NCBI GenBank assembly: GCA_016758965.1
Contig: JAEPRB010000085.1
Span: 20,843-84,842, forward strand
Origin: Circinella minor
Taxonomy: Eukaryota > Mucoromycota > Mucoromycetes > Mucorales > Lichtheimiaceae
DNA: 64,000 nucleotides
Direction of reading: 5' to 3'
Below are positions 46,733 to 57,077 of this stretch, piece by piece (positions within the stretch are counted from its first letter, which is position 1; each line of letters starts with the position of its first letter). The notes beneath the pieces are model-generated. The model was not told the origin of the DNA. It did not search any database and worked only from the letters and a program-made list of their open reading frames with translations. The position numbers and the translations under genes are program-made.

Positions 46733-49659
46733 TACGACGTACCTACAAGTTCCTTTTTTTATTCTTTTGTCGAGTATATCATAAAAACGCAGTTTAGTAT
46801 ATATAAAATAATAATAAAGTTATTGGATCAATTAACGTTTACGTGCCGCACATAATTATAATAATTTGTACATGTAAACATATGTATGTTGCAGTAATAG
46901 TAATAGTAGTAGTAGTATTGTTATAAATCAATACGTACGTAGTTATATCTTATATTCCAGTCTCTATTTAGCATCAGAATAAGAATAATCATTTATATAT
47001 CGTTTATTACTGACTTCTATGATTATATTAGTGCGTGATAATATAAAACAAATAAGCATAAAAAAAAAGAATTGAAGAAATAACTCAATTCATTGATTAT
47101 AGTAAATACAGTATGGTAATCCTTCTCGCAGCACTGCATTAAAAGGAAACCAATAATTCCGTTCCATTTTGTTTTTGCTCTAGCCAAATTCTTTACCCCA
47201 AGATAACTTTTATTAAACCCACCTTAACATTCTATGAACTCTCACTTACGTTACGTACTCTCCTAGAATATACTCTTTTTTCGATATGATACGTAACAAA
47301 AATGAAACCAATATTATAACTTTACTTGGCACTATTACTGTTATCGTGTCAGTCTCATAGGATATGGATAAACAATGTTTGAAGTGTGGTGGTGTCCTGT
47401 TACGTATACTTTTTGAAGAATCATGAGCTGCTGTTTTGCTTTCAGAGAAAACAGCGAGTTTAACATTTTTATCCATGACCGGGTATTTCACAGTAACTAG
47501 CAATTTAGACTCTAATATAATCTACATATGAAAAAATCGCGCTGCCAACGTATTACAAGTCAAAATGAAACGTCAGTTTTCTTTTTGGCTTCGATATGAG
47601 TGGAACAAAACGATGCGTGAGGGTAGTATAAAAAGCGAAAAGAAAAATTTTCAGCATTTTCTTAACAACAACAATTTTCTTTTCTCTATAATTGATGATT
47701 TTATTTTTGGCGATCTGAAAGAACAAAAAAAGTAAAGATCTATTCATGAGTATTATAAACATGACATTAGCTAAAAAATAAATTGTGATAATGGGTGAAG
47801 CTCGGGGTTCCTTGTGTAACACCATCTGCTGTGTAAAAAAAAACAAGGGTAATTCGTATCACACTTTTTTTTTTTGGCTTTACCTTCCTACAAATCAACT
47901 TCTGGTATAGGGATAAATTTATTTTTATTTTTCTTTATAAATGAGAGCTTTACTAAAAATTAGTAGATTTACTCTAAGGCCGTGTTTTGATAAAACAGTC
48001 ATCCGATTAGCAAGTTACATCATACAAAAAATTGAAATTATATATATAAAAAGAGATGGTTTTGTAATTAAGTTTTAATAATGAATTACACTCGTACTCA
48101 TTAGACGGAAATATATATACGTAAATGGTAAAAACACAGAAGAAAGTTATATTAATATAAAGGAGGGCATTGTTATATAATGATTGAAGTAAAAAAAAAA
48201 TATTATTTAATCGGAACAAAGAAAAAATTCCTTTAGTTCGTTGACATGACAATGACTTATATAGACTTTTGGTGTTGAGATTATAACATGAACTTATAAT
48301 AACATCTACGTAGTCAAATGCTCAGTACGTATATAAAGAATGGAAATTTTTATTTTATCAATAAATAGTGTCATATAAAAGTATGTATTCGATAATATTT
48401 GTTTCGTTCTAAAACTTTGGCTCTAAAACTAAAAAATAGAGTTTGTCACGTCATGCAAAAAAAAACACTTTCTTTTTGTTGCTATGAAATCTTAATATTG
48501 TGTTTGGAATAAAAAATAAACTGCTTTAAAAGCAAACACGAAAGACATCTGCCCGTAATGAAATATATAATGTAGTAGTAATTCATTCAAGTGAATCATT
48601 TTAAACTAATATTTAGCACGTACGTAAACACATTAAAGCGTACCTGCCCCTTTTTTTAATACAGGAACAAAAATCATTTTACGTACTTGAACTTATTAAC
48701 CATTAAAAAACAGAATGGTTTTGGTAAACCCACTTCAATCATAAAAAAACTTTATTAAAAAAACCAACAATAAAAAAAAAATTAATAATAACCAAAAGTT
48801 ATTATTATTAAAAAAAAACCAATAAAAATTTTTTTTATTTTTTTTAAAAAAAAAAAAAAAAAAAAAGAAAGCAATTTCCAAAATTGCTTTCAAAATTTCA
48901 AAACTTCAAAAAGCTCATGTTCGAAAGAACTCAGAGAAGTCTTATTGAAAATCAGAGAAATCTTATTAGTTAAAAAACTCAAGAAATCAGAGATATCTTA
49001 TTGAAATTCAGAGAAATCTTAAAGAAGAAACTCATGAATTGCAGAGAAGTGAAGAAAAAAAAGAAGAAAAAAAAAAAAAAGTAGGAAAAAGTTCCCCCTT
49101 TTTATAACTTTTTTTTCGTGACCGTTTTCAAAAATTTGAATTTCCGTAGTTATGACGCGTTTATGACTGTTCAATTGATTTGAAATACCGAAAGAACCAT
49201 GTGACATTGCTAGATGAAGCAAAAGATAGTAAGCTGTAAGAATGAAATAAAGAGGAATAATGGGAAAAGAAAACTGTTCAATGGTTAAAGAAGTACATAA
49301 ATCGTTTCATGCCGATCCATTTTATTAGTTTGTTTCACAAAGCTACTCCGAAAAAGCACAGACCCCCTTTTCTCACACCGTTTTTTTCAAAAGGAATTTA
49401 AGTTTGTCGCTGAGTTTTTTTTTTAACGAAGAAAATTTTTGCATTGGGGGGACTATTACATTGGTTAGAATTATTTGCTATAAATATTGATTTTTGCTAT
49501 TTATAATTTACCACTCACGTAGTTTTTATAAAATAATTTATTTCTCTGCTGATAAGTATAAATTGTTTAAAAGGACATGATAAATATAAAATTATACAGA
49601 TAAATACTACATGATTCTCTCTTCAAGTACATATGATGAAAAAAAAAACTATCTTAAAT
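46733..49659. other. Intergenic; simple-sequence block 48720-49085
   Basis: No gene can be supported. A minus-strand frame at about 47330-47485 (MDKNVKLAVFSESKTAAHDS) has coding-like composition but no partner exons. At 48720-48870 A- and T-homopolymers dominate. From 48920 to 49055 an imperfect unit of about 35-45 bp (CAGAGAAATCTTATTGAAAA and variants) recurs five or six times. Confidence 0.45.
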
Positions 49660-50165
49660 GATCAATCCATCCTCTTCAAAGCAATCAATGGCTGTACGTA
49701 ACTTGATGATCAGATACGATATTACATGTCAGGTTAAAAAATCCGTTTTGGCTATAGCTCCAGCCTTAATGTAGTTCTGATTGAAATTCTTCAACGGGAT
49801 TAAGAAATGGTAAATATAAAGATATATATAATATATATAGGAAACTACGCTTAACACCAGTTTCTTGACCACTAATTTGTGTGATGATTTCTTGGATTAT
49901 CCATAACTACGTAGAAACCTTCATACATATCGTAGTTTTTCCGAGACATCCATCCCTGTCCCCGAGAACTCACAGACATATCCAGTCCTTGTACCAATCT
50001 TAACTATGTATTGTTCATTAAACTGTACGCTAAATCCTGCTTCATCGATAAAAAAACATACTGCTCGAAATTAGTATTTTGTGTTCCGAGCTCAAACATC
50101 CATTCCTCTCTGCTCTTCATAGTTTCACCTGAGTTCTGATACTCAATCAATGTTTTTTTTTACTT
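49660..50165 (-). pseudogene. Relic of an IS630/Tc1-type DDE transposase
   Basis: Minus-strand reading in shifting frames gives, in order, a charged segment (KSREEWMFELGTQNTNFEQY), the first Asp block (IDEAGFSVQFNEQYIVKIGT), the second Asp block (YEGFYVVMDNPRNHHTN) and the Glu block (PFLNPVEEFQSEL). Frameshifts and stops separate them, one at a T-run that should have an extra base. The Glu of the triad is retained here, unlike in the gene at 1846-2687. The two differ in sequence and belong to different lineages. Confidence 0.75.
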
Positions 50166-53124
50166 TTTTCATGGCAAGTTCATAATCCTTTGCGAGCTAA
50201 GTTCCTTCATCCCATCCGCTATCCGCTTATCCCATCCGACTATCCCCTCTATCCACAAGTGTTGATGTCTTTGGTTTTTATTTATTTAAAATACAGCATT
50301 GAAAGAGCGAGTAATAATTTTAACTCATTTGAAGGATTCATTTGCGAGGTCCATTAAAACTTATAGATCTATACTCATTACTTGACTTGATCCCAGAAAT
50401 GTTGAATCCTCCTAATCGTCACACTGTTTTATATTTCTGATATCACATAATATCCCGTTCATACAACAACATGTGTTATAGATAATAAGAATAAAAAGCC
50501 ATTTTATATTTTTATCATCATACTCCGCACTATTCTTATAATTCATATATTATATTCCATCCTCTTATTCTTATAACAGTTGCCAAACAATTGGTTTCTA
50601 ATGTTCAAAAAAAAGTGGAGTCAATGAATTGCTTATAATATATCCCACTGTTTACCAATAATCACAAAGAAAAATCTAGTGAGAGAAGCGTGGATACTTG
50701 TGGAGAATAATAGTGGTAATAATTATCATTGTTATCATCGCAAGTGATCAATACATAGTAAATATCATAAATATATCAACAAAATAATGCATACATCGTG
50801 TATGCTTTGGTGGAGTCATATTGAAAATGAGTCAAGGAAGCAATGAATGTTGTATTTCGCCATGCTAAAATAAAAATAAAATTTAACATCGTTTCATTAA
50901 TCAACTAGTGCAATGTCGTACGATGTAAAAAAGACACCTGGTATTATGAAGAGATGAATAGTATACCAGTAATGAGCAAGAATAAAATATATTCGTCTAC
51001 GTCAAATGCATAATCGTATATATAAAGATGTGTTCGTCGTTATGAAATGTTGTAAGATTATAAGAAAGTGTCATAATAAAATAAACTTCTGAGATTATTA
51101 TAATTACATTGTATTTAATTGCGTGTGTGTATATTTATGTATGTTAATGATCAGTAGATGTAAAGGTAAATATTGAAATCTAGAGAAAAGTAAGAAAAGT
51201 AAGAGTAAAAAGGTTGTTATGCATATTTAAGCATAACGTGATTTTCGGGTGGAAATTGACGCTTTTTAGTGTACTGTAAATTTTTGGGCAGAATGAATTT
51301 GTGTGGTATTTTTTTATACATTTTTTTGTGCAGTTTACACATTTTTAACAATCTTTATATAAATATGTGTAGGTTATTTATAAATTCTTTTAACAATATC
51401 GCACGAGGTAGTTTTTATCATTTTGATACAAATATTTGTTCACAACGTCTGTGTATTTATAATGATTATCAATAAAATATAGATGTCTTTCTGGCACTTT
51501 TAAAAATTTATAACTGTTGTTGTAATAACACATAATTGATTATGATATCTTTATATTATGAAATATATTTAACTCAATTGAATTATAAATAAATCTAATG
51601 GAAAAAGAAATATGACGCTATATATATATATACGTATATATATATATATATATATTATTTCTTCTATGTAGTTATACTAATAATAAAAGTTAGCATACGT
51701 AGGGTATGAGTTGATGTTTCTCATGTCAAATTTATTATGTGTACGTAATATGTTTGATATGTAGGAATTTCTAATTTACTTTCATATATAACTTGTTGTA
51801 ATAATTTTATGTTTAGTATTTTATCACTCACTGTTAAAGTATTCGTATGTATTTAAATATTTTGATATTATAATATATGTTACTCTATTTTTGTATAGCA
51901 AGGAGGAAGCGAGTTTAGACTAATGTCACTTAGTCTTCCATAATAAATAAACTGGTTTTCCTTATTTGGAAGAGCGATCAAATATAGAATCTGCTTGTCT
52001 GGTTTTTTGTTTTGATAGAATTTCACTTGTACCTGTTAAATTAAGCGATAGCAGTGTTTTTTCAGTTTACACTATTTCAAGTCTGTCAATTATACAATTC
52101 CTGTTTGCAATATATAGAGTCATATAGTGAAATAACGGATAGAAAAGAAACTTAGCACAAGTTAGTTATCAAGTTTACTAATTGTCAATTCCTATCATAT
52201 CCACGCCGTTGCATTAGCTTTTTTTCTTAACAAAATAAAAATTTACAAATATTATTATTGATACGTATCCCCAAATCAACTCCTTAAAAAATGACGAAAT
52301 GATCAGAGTTGTAATACATCCTATGATCATGCTCCTGAGTACTAATAATATTTACAAATGAAAAAAATGTGTTGCTGAAAGTTACGACATGAATGAAAAG
52401 ACACCTCTTCTGTTGTTAAAATGGGGCCTTATATTTATTTTTCGTAGATAAGCTATGACCGACTATTTGATATTGTCCTGAGGTACATGTTCATCCAAAG
52501 CAGAGTAAAAAACATATCAGATTTGCCAAAAGAAATGGGAAATTGCTAAAAGTTTATTTTATTAATAACGCAAAATTGAATTGATCTAGACTTCTATGTA
52601 TACGGTTCTCTTTCTTGCGGTATTTTAAGTAAGACTATATATCAGTAAATAAGAATGGATGGCGTTAACCGAACGCCCCAAAGCGGGAAAACGTTACATT
52701 AGTATTTTAAGGGACAGGGGAGGGAAATAGACGATTGCATACAGTTAACAGTATTCTACAAAGAAGGATAAAAAAAAATATCAAATGCTTTCATGGCTAA
52801 TGATGATTTATATATTGGAATAAATCATAGATGATATGATATCATGTGTATCCGTAACTTTTCTTTATAGTTTTGTCAACGCGTTGGTACGTGTAAAACA
52901 AAAACTAGGAATAACTTGGATTACTTTACAAAAATAAAAGGATAATTCTGGAGCCCCTACATCCTTGTTGTTATTGCAAGGAAGTGACCATACTCCCTAA
53001 AGACGTCGGTCAGTACCTCTTCCATTAAAAAATCTAAATTTTAAATCAGTTCCTTGTTGTTTATACTGGTAAGAGCAAGTGTAGCGGTGGTGTTAAAAAA
53101 CCCCGTAACCTTAAATTTTCTTTC
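50166..53124. other. Intergenic, no gene seen
   Basis: AT-rich sequence with a (TA)n palindrome near 51617-51655. At 50215-50260 there is a small pyrimidine-rich repeat of CCCATCCG and CTATCC. Frames such as 51269-51475 are not supported. The 3' part becomes the promoter of the peptide gene at 53370. Confidence 0.45.
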
Positions 53125-53234
53125 GGGCTGTAACTTCACAGCCTTATGTCCATGGTTTTATTTTACAAGCCCAAGTTACAGCCACCGCGGAAAAAATTAG
53201 GCTGTAAAGTTACAGCACTCGGTGATTTACAGCC
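53125..53234. promoter_or_regulatory. Cluster of six TTACAGCC-type half-sites upstream of the peptide gene
   Basis: Half-sites: GGCTGTAA (53126-53133), TCACAGCC (53136-53143), GTTACAGCC (53175-53183), GGCTGTAA (53200-53207), GTTACAGC (53209-53216) and TTTACAGCC (53226-53234). Two pairs form palindromes, the best being GGCTGTAAAGTTACAGC at 53200-53216. They end about 65 bases before the TATA box. Dense symmetric sites suggest a dimeric regulator. A small inverted-repeat element (GGCTGTAACTT at both ends of 53126-53183) is an alternative. Confidence 0.5.
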
Positions 53235-53298
53235 CCCGCTTGTACATGATCTAGATAGTAGAAACACGGACGATAGAAAAAAAAAGGAAATAAGAAGA

Positions 53299-53308
53299 CT
53301 ATATAAAG
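53299..53308 (+). promoter_or_regulatory. TATA box of the micro-exon peptide gene
   Basis: CTATATAAAG lies about 65 bases upstream of the ATG at 53370. It is followed by a pyrimidine-rich leader with CAAATCAACTACATC, typical of fungal 5' leaders. Spacing and sequence fit a core promoter. Confidence 0.5.
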
Positions 53309-53369
53309 AAAATTTTCTTTTTCTATCAAATCAACTACATCTTTCTTCGTTCAGCAACAAATCATCATT

Positions 53370-56097
53370 ATGAAATACTCTACTATTATTTTCTTTGCCT
53401 GTGCTTTGGTTCTTTCCACAGCATACACTGGTAATGCTCAACCAATTAGTGGCATTCAAAATGCCGATAGTAATACTGCCAGTCATGGAAACAGTGGTAA
53501 GTTACAATATAAAGAAGCAGAGCTAACGTTTTTTATAATAACAGAGAAAAGAGAAAATACTAACAGAATTCATTATTAAAATTATAAACAATATTCGTTG
53601 CTTTAAAAATAAATATGTTGGTTATCAATAGCTCGTAAGTTAAATAAACAAGAAAGTGGATTCAACATTTCTTAGAACGGCAGAGAAAAAACAAATACTA
53701 ACTAAATTCAATGACAAAATGATAACTAACATCCCTTACTTTAAAACCAAACCTGTGACTTATTAACAGCTGGTAAGTAAATAATGGAGTTTACGTTTAT
53801 TATAATAATACAAAAGAAGAAATATTATTAACAAACTCATCGTAAAAATTATAAATGATATCCAATATTTTAAAACCAAATGGTTCGATTATTAGTAGCT
53901 CGTAAGTTAAAAAATAAAGGACAAGAGTTAACGTTTCTTACACAACGGCATAAAAAAGATTTAATACTAACAAAATTCATTGTAAAAATTATAAATCACG
54001 TCCATTACTTTAAAACCAAATATGTGAATTATAAATAGGTCGTAAGTTATAAAATAAGAAATCGAAGTTAACGTTTCTTACAATGGCACAAAAATGGTCA
54101 AATACTAACAGAATTAATTTTGCCAAAATTATAAATGACATCCATTATTTTAAAACCAAATATATGAATTATTTATACATAGGCCGTAAGTTACAAAATG
54201 AGGGAGTAAAGTTAAAGTTTTTCATAAAGGCGGAAAAAAGAACAGATACGTACTAACATAATTTATTGTAAAAATTATGAATATGTATTACTCATTACCT
54301 ACTAAAACCAAATGTGCTGAACATTAATAGAGGGTAAGTTAAAAGATGTGAAGGGGTAGAGTCAACTTCTTATATAATAAAAGAAAAAAACCAAATGCTA
54401 ACAGAATTTATTGTAAAAATTATAAATATTACCCATTTTCTACTTTATAACCAAATGTCTGCTGAACATTAGTAGAGCGTAAGTTAAAACTTGAAGGGGT
54501 AGTAGAGTCAACGTCTTTTATTATAACAAAAACAAATGCTAACGAATTTATTGTAAAATTTATAAATGGCATCCATAACTTTACGTAAATCCGAATATGT
54601 GGATTATTAATAGCATGTAAGTTAAAGAATGGAGTAGTGAAGTCAACGTTTCTTATACGTAATGGCACAACAAAAAAGAACAATTACTAACAAAACTCAT
54701 TGTAAAAATAACAAATACGTAACAATCCGTGAATTTGAAACCAAACATGTGGATCATAAATAGGCAGTAAGTTACAAAATAACGCAGTGAAGTTAACATT
54801 TCTTATAATGACACAAAAATAAACAAATACTAACAGAAATCATTGTAAATATTATAAATGACATCCATTACTTTGAAACTAAACGTTTCGGTTACGTATT
54901 AATAGCTGGTAAGTAATGGAGTTGATGTTTTTATAGTGGCACAAGAAAGATTGATTACTAATATAGTTAACTGTAAAAAAATATAAATGACATTCATTAT
55001 TTCAAAACCAACTGTGCTGAATATTAATAGAAGGTAAGTAACAAAATAAGGGATAGAGTTAATCTTTGTTATAATGGCACAACAAAAGATCAAACACTAA
55101 AGGAATTTATTGTAAAAATTATATATAACATCCATTACTTTCAAACCCGACGTGTTATATTTATAGACAGTAAGTTAAAATATAAGAGGATGGAGCTAAA
55201 CAGAAAAGTTCAAATACTAACAGAATCTATTATAAAACATATAAATGACATCCATTATTTTAACCAAATTTGTGGATTATTTATAGATCGTAAGTTAAAA
55301 ACTAAGAAAGTTGAACTAGCCTTTGTAATTAAGGCACCAAAAAGAACGAATACTAACAGGATTCATTTTAAAAATTATAAATAACACTGATTGCTTTAAA
55401 ATCACATGTGTGGATTATTGATAGCTTGTAAGTTTCGAATAAGGGAGTGAAGTTGGCGTTTTTTGTGATAGCCCAAAAAAGAACAAGTACTAACAGAATT
55501 CATTGTAAAAATTATAACTGACATTGATTACTTTGAAACCTAATGTGTGGATTATTAATAGATTGTAAGTTACAAGATAAGGGAGTGGAGTTAGCATTTC
55601 TTATAATGTCACAGAAAAGTACAACTACTAACAGAATCTATTGTAAAAATTATAAATGACGTCCATTATTTTAAATCGAAATGCGTGGATTACTTATAGA
55701 TCGTAAGTTGAACACTAAGAAAATTGAGCTAACCTTTGTTATTACGTACGTATGGCTCCAAAAAGAACGAATACTAACAGGATTCATTTTAAAACCAAAT
55801 GTGTGGATTATTGATAGCTTGTAAGTTTTACGTAGTATAAGAAAGTGGAGTTAATCCTTCTTATAATGGCATGAAAAAGATCAAATACTAATAGACATCA
55901 TTGTACAAATTATAAATGACATCCATTACTGTAAAATCGAATGACTGTATTATTAATAGTTTGTAAGTTAAAAAATAAGGAAGTGAAGTTAACGTCTTTA
56001 TACCGCCAAAAATTACTTTAATAGAACCAACAAGTATGTAATCGTACAAAAAAGACCAAATACTAACAGAGTCCATTTTAAAAATTATATAGGCTAA
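53370..56097 (+). CDS. Secreted peptide precursor encoded through 18 single-codon (3-nt) micro-exons
   Basis: Exon 1 (53370-53496, 42 codons plus one base) has a hydrophobic signal sequence, with likely cleavage after GNA (residue 23), and ends AGTG|GTAAGT. Micro-exons, each 3 nt, start at 53632, 53770, 53899, 54039, 54183, 54331, 54476, 54614, 54764, 54906, 55031, 55167, 55287, 55425, 55562, 55700, 55818 and 55960. The final exon starts at 56093, with stop TAA at 56095-56097. All 19 introns are phase 1. The spliced frame stays open and adds APARRQEPCTEDNPYYPFC, for 61 residues. Arg-Arg (46-47) suits Kex2 processing and would free a 14-residue peptide with N-terminal Gln and two Cys. If the last acceptor were 56024, translation would stop one residue earlier. 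The role, such as signal, effector or pheromone-like, is unknown. The splicing is inferred. Confidence 0.7.
53497..56092 (+). repeat. Tandem array of 19 homologous introns, 115-147 nt each
   Basis: Each unit reads GTAAGT, about 50 bases, a branch motif (AATACTAACAGAATTC or close), then TTGTAAAAATTATAAATGAC, CATCCATTACTTTAAAACCA, and AATAG or a variant, then exactly three bases before the next GTAAGT. GTAAGT is identical in all 19. TACTAAC is intact in about 13, with single changes in others. Between the branch motif and the terminal AG most units contain no other AG after the first few bases, as branch-to-AG scanning requires. The three bases between AG and GTAAGT take 14 different values among 18 units. 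The last unit has an insertion of about 35 bp before its branch site. Confidence 0.9.
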
Positions 56098-57077
56098 AAC
56101 CAGTAAACGCACTCATTGGGTTAAGGATATATAATAGGAACCAACGGCCGGACCATGAGGCTTGGATAAAAGAAGTGACAACAAATAATTTTCTCCTATA
56201 TATATATAATCACTACAGTAGTTTTTTTTAGAACAACCCTATTAAAAACATTTCTATGTCGGGAACCTTATATTTAATACAAAAATTAGTTCTTTTATAC
56301 TGTGATATTTTATGGCTGACTGCTTAAAAAAAGACTTTCTATTCAGGGAATCATAATTATGAAAAATTTATTATGGGTAGAACAATACATAAGTAAATAA
56401 TTATTATCAATATGATATCGTGATTATTTACTACAAATAATTGTACGTATTATAAATAACATAAATACTTTATTCAATCTGATATTACGTATATACTGTA
56501 TCGTATCATAATTGAGAATACATTGTGTAAAATTATATTGTATCATCTCGGCGGAGTAAATGGGCAAATAAGCATTAGTTGATGAGATTACAGATAAATT
56601 TCTTTGCCTCTAAAAAGAAAATAATGGTCCATGTTTTTATTTTTGACAAATGAAAATCATATTCCAAAGTACGTTGGACCTTTTTATATACTTTGCCGTT
56701 GTTGTAAACCCCAACATTGCACTGGATATATCGTGTAACTATTAATTAACAAATAAAAACAAGCGAATATGATAATAAATTTATTAACGATATATATGAG
56801 GCAATATATCTAAGTATAAATTTTTTACGTATTTTGCATAATATAATAAACTTGAGGTTTTTTTTTTATTTGGTACGCATAGAACTGAATGTTTAGAAAT
56901 ACAAAATGTTGATATTGAGGATGAAATAAGAAAATGAACACTTTTCATTGTAGTATTGCACTAGGTTCACGGATAATGTGTATACAAAACATGAAGCGTG
57001 TCGGCATATAAAGTCAGCATAAGATTTGGGAGAAAAAATGGATGTCCAATATAGTATTATATTAATATGATGGCATT
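56098..57077. other. 3' flank of the peptide gene and intergenic
   Basis: The first 100-200 bases are more GC-rich (AACCAACGGCCGGACCATGA) and probably form the 3' untranslated region of the peptide gene. Beyond that the sequence is AT-rich without a supportable gene up to the end of HET copy 6. Confidence 0.45.

Noticed and set aside
47246..47503. Minus-strand ORF of 85 codons
   Set aside because: Starts at TTG, has no partner exon and no recognisable domain. The composition of its middle is coding-like but not enough to call a gene.
53146..53373. Open frame of 75 codons just upstream of the peptide gene
   Set aside because: It overlaps the palindromic promoter motifs and the TATA box, and ends in the leader of the peptide gene. 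No coding character.
53497..56092. The array as a plain non-coding minisatellite
   Set aside because: Perfect GTAAGT in all 19 units, the TACTAAC-like branch motif in most units, absence of intervening AG in most units and a variable three-base spacer are explained by splicing and not by simple repetition. It remains the fallback if transcripts disagree.
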